A stretch of DNA of 64,000 bases from JAZKFT01 sp963845495 (GTDB lineage Bacteria; Bacteroidota; Bacteroidia; Chitinophagales; Chitinophagaceae): assembly GCA_963845495.1 (NCBI GenBank), contig CAWJTH010000091.1, positions 1-64,000 on the forward strand. Direction: 5' to 3'. The notes under the pieces were generated by a model. That model was not told the DNA's origin, did not search any database, and saw only the letters and a list, made by a program, of their open reading frames with translations. The position numbers were made by a program, and so were the translations under genes. Positions 53,316-62,543 of this stretch are shown here, piece by piece; the first letter of the stretch is position 1; every line of letters begins with the position of its first letter.

Positions 53316-54458
53316 TTAAAATAATTGTTTCAGCCGTTCTACTGCTTCCTTTAATGTGCTTTCTTTTTTTGCGAAGCAAAACCGCAATACTTTATTATCG
53401 GTAGCATCGGTGTAAAACGCTGATGTTGGAATGCTAGCAACGCCGACTTCTTTTACCAAACGTACGGCTAATGCTTTTTCTGTTTCTTCACTAAAACTTT
53501 TATAACTGTACAACTGAAAATAACTGCCGAAACTAGGTAACGGCCTAAATGGCGTCTCGGCCATTAAATTTTGAAAATAATCTTTCTTTTGCTGCAAAAT
53601 AGGGGCAAGCGAAAGATAAGTTGTTGGTTCCATCAAATATGCAGCTATGGCGATTTGGCTCGGCGTATGGCAACTAAAGCAATTAAATTGATGCACTTTT
53701 CTAAATTCGGCTGTAAGATTTGCTGGTGCTACGCAATAACCCAATTTCCAACCGGTACAATTGTATACTTTGCCCAACGAGAAACAAACAAAACTGCGTT
53801 TAAAAAGCTCGGGGTATTTTAAAACAGATTCGTGGTGTTTGCCATCAAAAATTAAATGTTCATACACTTCGTCGCTCAACAAATACAAATTGTTTTCCAC
53901 CACTATTTGCTGCAATATCTCCAAATCGCTTTTCGCCAACACGCTGCCCGTTGGGTTGTGCGGCGTGTTTATCATAATCATTTTGGTTTTGGGGGTGATC
54001 TTGCTTTTCACTTCGTCCCAATCAATGCTGTATGTAGGATGTTTTAATTTAACAATAATCGGAACGCCGCCGTTCACCTCAATATTGGGAATGTAACTAT
54101 CGTAAGCGGGTTCAAAAACAATTACTTCGTCGCCAGCATGTATAATGGCCGTAATAGCGGAATAAATGGCATAAGTTCCGCCTGGCGTAACGGTTGTTTC
54201 GGTATCAGGATTTATCGTATTGCCGTATAATTTTTCAATCTTTTTGGCAATGGCATTCCGCAATAAAGGATGGCCGGCCATGGGTGCATATTGGTTATAT
54301 CCATCTTCCATTGCTTTATTTACCAATTCAATCAAACCTGCGTCCATCGGATAATCAGGAAAACCTTGACCTAAATTTATGGCATTGTGTTCTGTTGCCA
54401 AGGCGCTCATGATGGTAAATATATTGGTACCTAAGTTGGGTAGTTTTGAATGGAGCAT
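53316..54458 (-). CDS. PLP-dependent aminotransferase, class I (YbdL-like)
   Basis: 380 residues. LGQGFPDYPMDAGLIELVNK at about 29-48, YAPMAGHPLLRNAIAKKI at about 57-74, MINTPHNPTGSVLAKSDLEI at about 162-181 and LSDEVYEHLIFDG hold the aminotransferase fold. The PLP lysine is in SLGKVYNCTGWKLGY at about 230-244 and the carboxylate-binding Arg in LRFCFAKKE. The pattern fits methionine/kynurenine aminotransferases (YbdL type). It is followed by manC on the same strand with a 75-base gap. Confidence 0.9.
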   Translation of the reverse strand: MLHSKLPNLGTNIFTIMSALATEHNAINLGQGFPDYPMDAGLIELVNKAMEDGYNQYAPMAGHPLLRNAIAKKIEKLYGNTINPDTETTVTPGGTYAIYSAITAIIHAGDEVIVFEPAYDSYIPNIEVNGGVPIIVKLKHPTYSIDWDEVKSKITPKTKMIMINTPHNPTGSVLAKSDLEILQQIVVENNLYLLSDEVYEHLIFDGKHHESVLKYPELFKRSFVCFSLGKVYNCTGWKLGYCVAPANLTAEFRKVHQFNCFSCHTPSQIAIAAYLMEPTTYLSLAPILQQKKDYFQNLMAETPFRPLPSFGSYFQLYSYKSFSEETEKALAVRLVKEVGVASIPTSAFYTDATDNKVLRFCFAKKESTLKEAVERLKQLF

Positions 54459-54533
54459 TGAATTGAGCTGATTATTAAAAATATTAGGCGCAAATTTAAA
54501 TGCAGTTTCTGGAAGTCGAAGCGGAGCTTCAAC

Positions 54534-55616
54534 CTACAGAAACTTCTCGCCCTTATTTCTTTTCACTTCCGCCACGTATTGTTTTATTTCTTGCTCCTTT
54601 TCTTTTTTACAAATCATCAGCACATCGGCTGAATCAACCACTATAAAATCTTCCAATCCTTGCAACAACAATAGCTTTTTATCATCGGCATGTATGATGT
54701 TCCTTAGCGCATCAAATACCATTACGTTGGCACCATTTACGGCATTTCCCAAATAATCTTTCTCCATTGTATCGTAAGCGCTGTTCCAAGTTCCAAGGTC
54801 GCTCCAGCCAAAAGATGACGGGATGAGATAAACATTGTCAGCATTTTCCATGATGCCAAAATCAATGGAGATTTTTACGCATTGCGGATAAATCCTTTCA
54901 AGGGCGGCTTGTTCGCCATCGGTATTAAAAAAATCTTTCTCAGCAGAAAATACTTCGTACACCTCTGGCAAATATTTTTCAAATGCCGTGAGGATGTGTT
55001 TGGCCTGCCAAATAAATATACCCGCATTCCACAAAAATTCGCCACTGGAAATAAAGGTTTTAGCCAATTCTAAATTTGGTTTTTCGGTAAATGTTTTTAC
55101 TTGATACACATTGTCGGCAACCGGCTGCTGATCATATTGAATATAGCCGTAACCCGTGTTTGCATAAGTTGGTTTAATGCCTAGTGTTAGCAACGCATTG
55201 TGCCGGTCGGCAAAACTTAGTGCCTCTAAACAAACCTTTTTAAAGGCCGTTTTGTCTAAAATGAGATGATCGCTGGGGGCGGTAATGTAAGATGCCTTTG
55301 GATCGATGCCCATTAACTTAAACGACAAATATGCCAAACAAGGACCCGTATTTTTACGGCTTGGCTCGCTTAAAATATTAGCTGGTGAAAGCTCGGGCAA
55401 TTGTTGTTTTACCAAGTCGGTATAATCAACCGTGGTAACTACAAAAATATTTTCTGGTAAAATAAAGGCCGCAAAACGCTTGTAAGTGCTTTGCAACAAC
55501 GTTTCGCCAATATCTAAAATATCGATAAATTGTTTTGGTAACTTGGTGCGGCTCATTGGCCAAAACCTACTGCCTATACCGCCTGCCATAATGCAGACGT
55601 AATGGTGCTTGTTCAT
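54534..55616 (-). CDS. manC: Mannose-1-phosphate guanylyltransferase
   Basis: 360 residues. The pyrophosphorylase signature is MAGGIGSRFWPMSRTKLPKQ at about 10-29. YITAPSDHLILDKTAF at about 113-128 and GYIQYDQQPVADNVYQVKTF and FTEKPNLELAKTFI follow, with FLWNAGIFIWQA. It makes GDP-mannose for surface polysaccharide or glycosylation. No C-terminal phosphomannose isomerase domain is present. It is the last gene of a tight operon with kdsD and the S41 peptidase: the gap to the S41 gene is 6 bases. Confidence 0.93.
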   Translation of the reverse strand: MNKHHYVCIMAGGIGSRFWPMSRTKLPKQFIDILDIGETLLQSTYKRFAAFILPENIFVVTTVDYTDLVKQQLPELSPANILSEPSRKNTGPCLAYLSFKLMGIDPKASYITAPSDHLILDKTAFKKVCLEALSFADRHNALLTLGIKPTYANTGYGYIQYDQQPVADNVYQVKTFTEKPNLELAKTFISSGEFLWNAGIFIWQAKHILTAFEKYLPEVYEVFSAEKDFFNTDGEQAALERIYPQCVKISIDFGIMENADNVYLIPSSFGWSDLGTWNSAYDTMEKDYLGNAVNGANVMVFDALRNIIHADDKKLLLLQGLEDFIVVDSADVLMICKKEKEQEIKQYVAEVKRNKGEKFL

Positions 55617-55622
55617 TTCGGG

Positions 55623-57290
55623 TTAATTGATAAGACTGTCTAAAATATAGCTAAGCTGTGGGTCGTTATTTTCCTTCAGGTCGGTCAAAGATAATGTAAC
55701 AGCATGGTCGGGTATAACACCGCGGCCGGCAATATGTTTTTTGTTTTGTAAATAAAACGATGCATGTACCACCGGAACGTTCAAGCGGATATGCGTATTT
55801 GGTAATTCATAGGCCAAAATATGAAAACTGTTGGTGCTGCTGCCACTTCCGCCCGTTTCATCGCCAACAATTTGCGCCCTTCCTTCATCTTTTAACAACG
55901 CCGCAAAATATGCCGCGGCCGATTGTACATTGGTATTGGTAATCACAAAAACGTTTCCGGCAAAATGCGTTTTTGATTTATGCAATACACTATTGTCGGA
56001 ATATTGGCGAACAATGCGGCCGAGTTTGCGGTATTCAAAAGAAGAATCAAGCGAAGCTTGGATACCTTCCACATCGTTGCTGCCCTTTGCTAAATATGGG
56101 ATAAATGGGATTCTGTTAAACACGGTATATGCTCCACTAAATTCACGCCAATCATTTCTGTTGGTTAAATAACTGTATAAATTGAACATGTCTTTAAAGT
56201 TGCCGCCGGTATTATTTCTTAAGTCGATTATTAAATTATGGATACGTGGCGACGATTGCAATAACCTGAAACTATTTTTAAGAAAATGGGTAAAAGCACG
56301 ATCGGTACTGTAGGTGTCGTAACCAAATGTATGCACGTTCATGCGGGCGGTTCCGATGCTATCCCACAAATCCAAATCATAATCCACATCTTCAGGAAAA
56401 GCATAATACCGTTCGTCGTAAGCTTTATCTGTAATTATTTTTAACTTACGCGGTAAAATTTGGGCTGAAAGGATGCTTGGTTCTTGTTTAGGTCGATTAG
56501 TTTTGGTTTTTGAATCAGGTTTGGAACTGGTAATATTGCTGCTACTCTTATCTGAACTTTTAACTAGTTCGGATGCTTCTTGTGGTGGGTTTTTATATTT
56601 CACCAAAAAAGATTTTTGTGGGCCATATCTAAAAAAATAATTTTGGGCGAAATCTAGGGAAGCCTCTTCCAATTGAAATTGTGGAACATTTCCATCAACA
56701 GATTCGTACATTTCGATATCCCCCAAAATCTTTTCTGCAGGTTCGTTATTAATGGATATTATTTGACTACCAAGCGGAAGGTTGTCTTCCATTTCAGAGT
56801 TTACTAACAGTTTCCCTTGCACATAAACCACGGGTATTGGAAAAAAACCTTCTGTATTATCCAAAGAATCTGATACCGCTTCGGGAAAAAAAAGATTGGT
56901 ATGTGCGCAGCGTATCTGGTTGGTAATATAGGTAAGCTTATTATAAAAATCGAAAATCGAGATGTCGTCATCCAGCGTTTTATAAGTGCTGTCAAATAAA
57001 TGCTTCATGGTATTTACAGAAGCATATTGATAAAGCCCAGGATGTGCCGATTCCAAAATGAGGCGGTAATAATTAAAATCTTCTTGTAATTGTTTGATTG
57101 GTATTTTTTTGGAATAAACAGGCTGAGCTTTTTCCATGCACCCCGAAAACAGTGAATAGTGAATAATGAATAGTGAATAGAAAACAAATAATTTCAAAAA
57201 CTTTGTTATGCCTCTATTAATTGAACGACGCACGTCTAACGACTCACGCCTCCCGATTGATAATTGACTATTAACTATTGACTTCATCAT
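55623..57290 (-). CDS. S41 (C-terminal processing) peptidase lipoprotein
   Basis: Up to 555 residues. The lipobox LFSGC ends at Cys 51 (FIIHYSLFSGC). Residues about 2-22 and 37-47 are array-encoded, so the N-terminus varies with the repeat; TTG 57197 (residue 32) gives a compact alternative lipoprotein signal. The peptidase part has a PDZ-like segment (VNSEMEDNLPLGSQIISINN) and the S41 domain: LIIDLRNNTGGNFKDMFNLY, the serine in TNTNVQSAAAYFAALL, and GDETGGSGSSTNSFH. Its start overlaps the kdsD stop by four bases. Confidence 0.88.
   Translation of the reverse strand: MMKSIVNSQLSIGRRESLDVRRSINRGITKFLKLFVFYSLFIIHYSLFSGCMEKAQPVYSKKIPIKQLQEDFNYYRLILESAHPGLYQYASVNTMKHLFDSTYKTLDDDISIFDFYNKLTYITNQIRCAHTNLFFPEAVSDSLDNTEGFFPIPVVYVQGKLLVNSEMEDNLPLGSQIISINNEPAEKILGDIEMYESVDGNVPQFQLEEASLDFAQNYFFRYGPQKSFLVKYKNPPQEASELVKSSDKSSSNITSSKPDSKTKTNRPKQEPSILSAQILPRKLKIITDKAYDERYYAFPEDVDYDLDLWDSIGTARMNVHTFGYDTYSTDRAFTHFLKNSFRLLQSSPRIHNLIIDLRNNTGGNFKDMFNLYSYLTNRNDWREFSGAYTVFNRIPFIPYLAKGSNDVEGIQASLDSSFEYRKLGRIVRQYSDNSVLHKSKTHFAGNVFVITNTNVQSAAAYFAALLKDEGRAQIVGDETGGSGSSTNSFHILAYELPNTHIRLNVPVVHASFYLQNKKHIAGRGVIPDHAVTLSLTDLKENNDPQLSYILDSLIN
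57145..57285. repeat. Heptamer arrays encoding the S41 lipoprotein N-terminus
   Basis: AGTGAAT-type words at 57151-57180 (same word as the array at 21301), and CGTCTAA, CGACTCA, CGCCTCC then ATTGATA, ATTGACT, ATTAACT, ATTGACT at 57228-57285, all 7 bases apart. Both lie inside the S41 coding frame. Confidence 0.8.
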
Positions 57291-58252
57291 ATCAATCCTT
57301 CGTTTATCAAGTCATGTAAATGGATGATGCCTAAATATTGCTTGTCGTTTTCTACTACTAACTGGGTAATATCGTTTTCACGCAACATATCTAATGCGTT
57401 AACAGCCAATGCATTGGGTGAAATAGATTTTGGATCAACGGTGCAAATATCCTTTGCAGTTAATTGGTCTATAGCAATATTTTTACCCAACATGCGGCGC
57501 AAATCGCCATCGGTAACAATGCCGTAAGTGGTTCCATCGTCATTTATAACACCCGTTGCACCCAACCTTTTTTTGGTCATTTCCATAATCACTTCCCGCA
57601 ACGGGGCCGCCAACGGAACCGCAGGCACTTCGTTTCGCACCAATAAATCGCTTACATGCAAATATAACTTTTTGCCCAACGTACCCCCGGGATGCAAACG
57701 GGCAAAATCAGCACTGGAAAATTGGTTCAATTCCATTAAACATATTGCCAGTGCATCGCCCATTACCATTTGTGCCGTGGTGCTGCTAGTTGGCGCTAAA
57801 TTGTTGGGGCAAGCTTCTTTTGTAACAGTTGTATCTAAAACAATATCAGCTTGATGCGCCAAAAAACTATCTAAATTGCCTACCATGCCAATTAGTTTGT
57901 TCTCAAAACTTTTAATCAGCGGCACCAATATTTTTATTTCTGGGCTGTTTCCGCTTTTACTCATCAACATTACTACATCTTGTGGTTGTATCATGCCCAA
58001 ATCGCCATGTATGGCATCGGCGGCATGCATATAAAGGCTTGGTGTGCCGGTACCATTTAAAGTGGCCGAAATTTTTTGTGCAATAATGGCACTTTTACCT
58101 ACGCCGCTCACCACCAACCTGCCGCCGCTTTGGTGAATGGCGTATACCGCTTTTTCAAACGATTCACCGATCAACGCATCAAGCGCAGCTATACTTTCCA
58201 TTTCCATGCGGATGGTTCTTTTTGCTATTGATTGTATATTGATGGATGCCAT
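57287..58252 (-). CDS. kdsD: Arabinose-5-phosphate isomerase-type (KpsF/GutQ, KdsD) protein
   Basis: About 321 residues from ATG 58252 (MASINIQSIAKRTIRMEMES); the GTG upstream reads through the spacer. The SIS domain has RLVVSGVGKSAIIAQKISAT at about 44-63 and VVMLMSKSGNSPEIKILVP at about 92-110. Two CBS domains follow, with TDGDLRRML at about 247-255. It interconverts ribulose- and arabinose-5-phosphate for KDO in lipopolysaccharide. First gene of the operon with S41 and manC, which fits an envelope sugar role. Confidence 0.9.
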   Translation of the reverse strand: MASINIQSIAKRTIRMEMESIAALDALIGESFEKAVYAIHQSGGRLVVSGVGKSAIIAQKISATLNGTGTPSLYMHAADAIHGDLGMIQPQDVVMLMSKSGNSPEIKILVPLIKSFENKLIGMVGNLDSFLAHQADIVLDTTVTKEACPNNLAPTSSTTAQMVMGDALAICLMELNQFSSADFARLHPGGTLGKKLYLHVSDLLVRNEVPAVPLAAPLREVIMEMTKKRLGATGVINDDGTTYGIVTDGDLRRMLGKNIAIDQLTAKDICTVDPKSISPNALAVNALDMLRENDITQLVVENDKQYLGIIHLHDLINEGLI

Positions 58253-58596
58253 TACTGGCAAAAATAAACGTTTGAAGCTTAGCAGCTGTTCGCTGAAATG
58301 TGATAAATAAATACCCAAAAACCAGCTTTCGGCCACTTTTCTTCATTTCTTAACAAGTTCTTGCCATTTTATTAGCTTGTATCGAAAGTTGATATGTAGT
58401 AACTTCGCCAGCCTTTCTTTAAAAGAAAAAAGAAAACAGAGAATTAATAGGGTAATTGATAGATAATCCCCTATCGTAAAACACACCGCAAAAAAATTAA
58501 ATTAAAACACATTTATATTTATTGAATAATATTCACTAATTTGAAGTTTCGATTGCGGCTTTTAAAAGCTTGCACAACATCGAAAACCGTAAGAAC
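58253..58596. other. 344-base divergent spacer
   Basis: Between kdsD (minus) and recQ (plus). AT rich, no gene and no repeat array that I can see. A TAACTTCG near 58399-58406 weakly resembles a -7 box for recQ. Confidence 0.4.
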
Positions 58597-60918
58597 ATGA
58601 TGAAGATACCGACCGTAAAAACAACTGTTGAAAAAAAACCTGCTGCAAAAAGGACCTCGAAACCAAAAGTTGTGGTTTCCGATAAAAAAGAACAAAATGA
58701 AACAAAAAGCAAATTTTCAGTAGAAGAATTGCAAAATGGTCTTGAAAAATATTTTGGTTTCCGACAATTTAAAGGTTTACAATTAGAAGCGATCCAAAGC
58801 TTGATGAGCAATAAAGATACGTTTGTAATTATGCCCACGGGCGGCGGCAAAAGTCTTTGTTACCAATTACCAGCCATGATGTGCGAAGGCGTTGCCATTA
58901 TTGTGAGCCCGCTGATTGCTTTGATGAAAAACCAAGTTGACCTGGTACGCGGTTACAGCAGTAACGATAATATTGCGCATTTTTTAAATAGCACATTAAA
59001 TAAAGGCCAGCAGCGTGAAGTAAAAGAGGATTTGACCAACGGCAATACTAAAATGTTGTTTGTGGCACCAGAAACGCTGACGAAGCAAGAGCATATCGAT
59101 TTCTTTTCCGACCTTAAAATTTCCTTTTTTGCGGTAGATGAAGCCCACTGTATTTCTGAATGGGGCCACGATTTTAGACCGGAATATCGCCGGCTCCGCG
59201 AAATGATGGATCAAATAAATGCAGATATTCCTGTTGTGGCCATGACGGCAACCGCCACGCCAAAGGTTCAGAGCGACATCTTGAAAAACCTTGGCTTGCG
59301 TAACCCCAATATTTTTATTTCTTCCTTTAACAGAAATAATCTTCACTACGAAATACAGCCCAAGCTTAAAAAAGATCAAACAATAAAACACATCGTGAAG
59401 TTTATTACCCAACATAAAGGTAAAAGCGGCATTATTTACACCTTAAACCGCCGTACAACCGAAGAATTAGCTGATGTTTTAATGGCAAATGGCATAAAAG
59501 CGGTGGCTTATCATGCCGGGCTGGATGCCAAACTAAGGGCAGAAAGACAAGACCAATTTTTACACGATGATACGGCTGTAATCGTTGCTACCATTGCATT
59601 TGGCATGGGTATCGATAAGCCCGATATCCGTTTTGTGATCCATTATAATATTCCAAAATCAATAGAAAATTATTACCAAGAAACCGGCCGTGCCGGCCGC
59701 GATGGGTTAGACGGGAAATGTGTGTTGTATTACAGCCATAAAGATGTGGCCAAGTTGGAACATTTGATGCGAGACAAGCCTTTGAGCGAACGCGAAGTGG
59801 GCGCACAACTAATTTCTGAAACCGTTTCTTTTGCTGAAAGCAGCATGTGCCGCCGCAAAATTTTGCTCCATTATTTTGGTGAAGAATGGGATATTAATCT
59901 TTGCAAAGACAGTGGCGGTTGCGACAATTGCAATCCGAAAGATAAAATTGAAGCGATGGACAATGTGGTGAAAGCCATGCAAGTGATCCAAGCTTTGGAT
60001 GAACGCTTCCCGATTGATTATACCATCCACATTTTGCGAGGTAACCCAACCCCGCAAGTGGGTATGTTCCGCCACGACCGGATTAAAGAATTTGGCATCG
60101 GTAAAGATGAAGACATCCTTTATTGGAACAGTTTGCTTCGCCAAATGCTGTTGGAAAGTTTGATAAGAAAAGATATTGAAGAATACGGCTTATTGAAATT
60201 CACCGACAAAGGAAGAGAATGGTTAAAAAATCCAACTTCGTTCCCAATTGTGTTGAACCATGTGTTTAAAGACGATAGCGATGACGACGACGATAACGAT
60301 GCAGACGCAGAAGCCGCACCAACAATGGATAAGGTTTTATTTGATATGTTGATGGAGTTGCGGATGAAGGAATCGAAAAGGGTAAAACTGCCGCCGTTTG
60401 TTATTTTCTTGGAAAACAGTATTCAAGATATGGCCACCATGTTCCCAACCACATTGCTAGAGTTGGAAAAGTGTCAAGGCGTAAGCAAAGGAAAAGCTAT
60501 GAAATATGGCCGTCCGTTTGTGGCACTGATTGCCAAATATGTAGAAGAAAACGAGGTAGAAAAACCGGACGATTTTGTGATGAAGAGCGTAGTAAACACT
60601 GCCAGTCACAAAATCTATATCATACAAAATATCGATAAAAAAATACCGCTTGAAACAATTGCTGCCAATAAAGGCATGCGGATTGATGAATTGTTGGAAC
60701 AAATGGAAACCATTGCGGCAAGTGGCACTAAACTGAACCTTGGTTACGCTATTGAAGAAATGTTGGACGAGCAGGACCAAGAAGACATCATCGATTATTT
60801 CCGCAGTTGCGAAACCTCATCGCTTGATGTGGCACAAAAAGAACTAGCCGATTTGAATTTAGAATGGGAGCAGTTAAAAATAATGCGGATTAAGTTTTTA
60901 AGTGAATACGGAAACTAG
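58597..60918 (+). CDS. recQ: ATP-dependent DNA helicase RecQ
   Basis: 773 residues from ATG 58597 (MMKIPTVKTTVEKKP); a TTG nine codons earlier is unlikely. Walker A MPTGGGKSLCYQLPA at about 79-93; DEAH box AVDEAHCISEWGHDFRPEYR at about 178-197; later helicase motifs ATIAFGMGIDKPDIRFVIH and QETGRAGRDG. The zinc-binding region has four Cys (SMCRRK, INLC, GGCDNC) near 415-446, then RQC winged helix, an acidic linker (DDSDDDDDNDADAEAA), an HRDC domain near 590-660, and a C-terminal helical segment. A Lys-rich N-terminal extension of about 35 residues is a Bacteroidota feature. Role: recombination repair and fork rescue. Confidence 0.95.
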   Translation: MMKIPTVKTTVEKKPAAKRTSKPKVVVSDKKEQNETKSKFSVEELQNGLEKYFGFRQFKGLQLEAIQSLMSNKDTFVIMPTGGGKSLCYQLPAMMCEGVAIIVSPLIALMKNQVDLVRGYSSNDNIAHFLNSTLNKGQQREVKEDLTNGNTKMLFVAPETLTKQEHIDFFSDLKISFFAVDEAHCISEWGHDFRPEYRRLREMMDQINADIPVVAMTATATPKVQSDILKNLGLRNPNIFISSFNRNNLHYEIQPKLKKDQTIKHIVKFITQHKGKSGIIYTLNRRTTEELADVLMANGIKAVAYHAGLDAKLRAERQDQFLHDDTAVIVATIAFGMGIDKPDIRFVIHYNIPKSIENYYQETGRAGRDGLDGKCVLYYSHKDVAKLEHLMRDKPLSEREVGAQLISETVSFAESSMCRRKILLHYFGEEWDINLCKDSGGCDNCNPKDKIEAMDNVVKAMQVIQALDERFPIDYTIHILRGNPTPQVGMFRHDRIKEFGIGKDEDILYWNSLLRQMLLESLIRKDIEEYGLLKFTDKGREWLKNPTSFPIVLNHVFKDDSDDDDDNDADAEAAPTMDKVLFDMLMELRMKESKRVKLPPFVIFLENSIQDMATMFPTTLLELEKCQGVSKGKAMKYGRPFVALIAKYVEENEVEKPDDFVMKSVVNTASHKIYIIQNIDKKIPLETIAANKGMRIDELLEQMETIAASGTKLNLGYAIEEMLDEQDQEDIIDYFRSCETSSLDVAQKELADLNLEWEQLKIMRIKFLSEYGN

Positions 60919-60919
60919 G

Positions 60920-61078
60920 TTATAATGGATAATTTTTTAATGGATAATTGATAATTTGCATGCCAATGCTGAGATTTTCAATTATCCATTATTTTTTAAA
61001 CGAAGCATAAAAGATGAGCGCAATTTATATTTTCAACCCATTATCCATTGTCAATTAATTCATTATCCACTGCTTCTC
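60920..61078 (+). repeat. TGGATAA/ATTATCC word array over the murI start
   Basis: AATGGATAA, TTGATAA words near 60922-60958, then ATTATCC, ATTGTCA, ATTAATT, CATTATCC at 60981-61075, in 7-base steps. The last part forms the first codons of murI. Confidence 0.75.
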
Positions 61079-61890
61079 CAATAGGAATTTTCGACAGCGG
61101 CTACGGTGGCCTCACTGTTTTTAAAGAAATAGCCGCCAAACTTCCGCAATACGATTATTTGTATTTGGGCGATAATGCCCGTGCACCATATGGCACCCGA
61201 AGTTTTGAAACCGTTTACGAATACACTTTGCAGGCGGTAAAATGGTTTTTTGAACAAGGTTGCGAACTGGTTATCTTGGCTTGTAACACCGCCTCGGCAA
61301 AAGCTTTGCGTAGTATCCAACAAAATGATTTGCCCAAATTGGGTATCGAAAAAAGGGTGCTAGGTGTAATTAGACCAACTTCTGAAATTATTGGGCAATA
61401 TACAAAAACCAACAACATTGGTATTTTAGCCACCAATGGCACGGTTCAATCTGAATCTTATTTAATTGAAATCGAAAAATTTTTTCCGCAGGTAAATGTT
61501 TACCAGCAAGCTTGCCCGTTGTGGGTGCCGTTGATTGAAAACAATGAGTACGAAAATGAAGGAGCTGATTTTTTCTACAAAAAAAATATTAAGCAATTGT
61601 TTGATCGTAACAATAAAATAGACACAATTTTATTAGCTTGTACGCATTACCCAATTATAAAAGATAAAATACAAGCATTTTCTCCAAAAGGGATAACTAT
61701 ACTTTCACAAGGAGAAATTGTAGCAAATAGCTTGCAAGATTATCTAAAAAGACATCCAGAAATGGAAGTAAAATTATCAAAAAATAGTCATCAATCTTTT
61801 TTTACAACCGATGATGCCCAAGGTTTTGATGCGCAAGCAACCAAATTTTATGGTAAACCGATCCAATCAAAACAAGTACACTTGGATTAA
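61048..61890 (+). CDS. murI: Glutamate racemase
   Basis: Makes D-glutamate for peptidoglycan. About 280 residues; PIGIFDSGYGGLTVFKEIA at about 11-29 holds the first catalytic region, NTASAKALRS at about 80-89 the first catalytic Cys (ACNTAS), and LLACTHYPII at about 195-204 the second Cys. The only in-frame start after the upstream stop is TTG 61048. The first ten residues are encoded by the word array. An ATG at 61014 lies 34 bases upstream in a different frame; losing one 7-base unit would place it in frame. Confidence 0.93.
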   Translation: MSINSLSTASPIGIFDSGYGGLTVFKEIAAKLPQYDYLYLGDNARAPYGTRSFETVYEYTLQAVKWFFEQGCELVILACNTASAKALRSIQQNDLPKLGIEKRVLGVIRPTSEIIGQYTKTNNIGILATNGTVQSESYLIEIEKFFPQVNVYQQACPLWVPLIENNEYENEGADFFYKKNIKQLFDRNNKIDTILLACTHYPIIKDKIQAFSPKGITILSQGEIVANSLQDYLKRHPEMEVKLSKNSHQSFFTTDDAQGFDAQATKFYGKPIQSKQVHLD

Positions 61891-62088
61891 ATCGGTCATT
61901 GAGTTATTAAGTCAATGGCTTTTTTTTAAAAAATCTAAAATCTTACATCCACAATCCAAAATCTTGTCTTACCTTCGCCGTCCTTTCACAAACAATGGGC
62001 ATGGTGGCCTATTGGTGATTTTTGGAAACAGTACCGTTAGCCGGTCATTATTGAAACAACAACTTAAAGGTTATAAAATTAAACAACA

Positions 62089-62244
62089 ATGAAACGTACA
62101 TTTCAACCGCATACTCGCCGTCGTAAAACCGTTCACGGATTCCGCAAGCGTATGCAAACTGCCAATGGTCGTAAAGTTTTGGCTAGCCGCCGTGCAAAAG
62201 GCCGCACAAAACTGACCGTAAGTGATGAAAGGAGCCTGAAATAA
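62089..62244 (+). CDS. rpmH: 50S ribosomal protein L34
   Basis: 51 residues: MKRTFQPHTRRRKTVHGFRK at the start, then RMQTANGRKVLASRRAKGR. This is a textbook L34, slightly extended at the C-terminus (TKLTVSDERSLK), as usual in Bacteroidota. Upstream spacer 61891-62088 holds AAATCTA, AAATCTT, ACATCCA words. In many bacteria rpmH is next to dnaA or rnpA; neither is seen before the M3 gene here. Terminator at 62282. Confidence 0.95.
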   Translation: MKRTFQPHTRRRKTVHGFRKRMQTANGRKVLASRRAKGRTKLTVSDERSLK

Positions 62245-62281
62245 TAGCAAAATCATTTTCAATCGATAAAGAAATTTCCTA

Positions 62282-62310
62282 ACGCCCTGTTTTGCAGGGC
62301 GTTTTTTATT
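62282..62310 (+). terminator. Intrinsic terminator after rpmH
   Basis: ACGCCCTG and CAGGGCGT arms with a short T-rich loop, then six T. Confidence 0.85.
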
Positions 62311-62477
62311 ACCTCATCCCCGCCCCTCTCCACAAATGGCGAGGGGTGCCTCTGCTTAACTTTCATTTATTTTTTTGAATATTTCGTGTTGTTTATTTCA
62401 AACATCATTAAATCTGCAGTCTTAAAAGATGTTGGAATTTGGGAAATACATCTCGCTAAAATATTTTAATCTTGCAA

Positions 62478-62520
62478 CTCCTTTCGATGACTCATTGACT
62501 GAATGACTTATTGACTTTTA
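62478..62520. repeat. Period-8 TGACTCAT word array
   Basis: TGACTCAT, TGACTGAA, TGACTTAT, TGACTTTT lie at exact 8-base steps near 62489-62520; a related CATTGAGT, TATTAAGT, CAATGGCT run sits at about 61896-61919. The rest of 62245-62543 has no gene. Confidence 0.65.
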
Positions 62521-62543
62521 TCTTGAACTATAAAAATTAAAAA

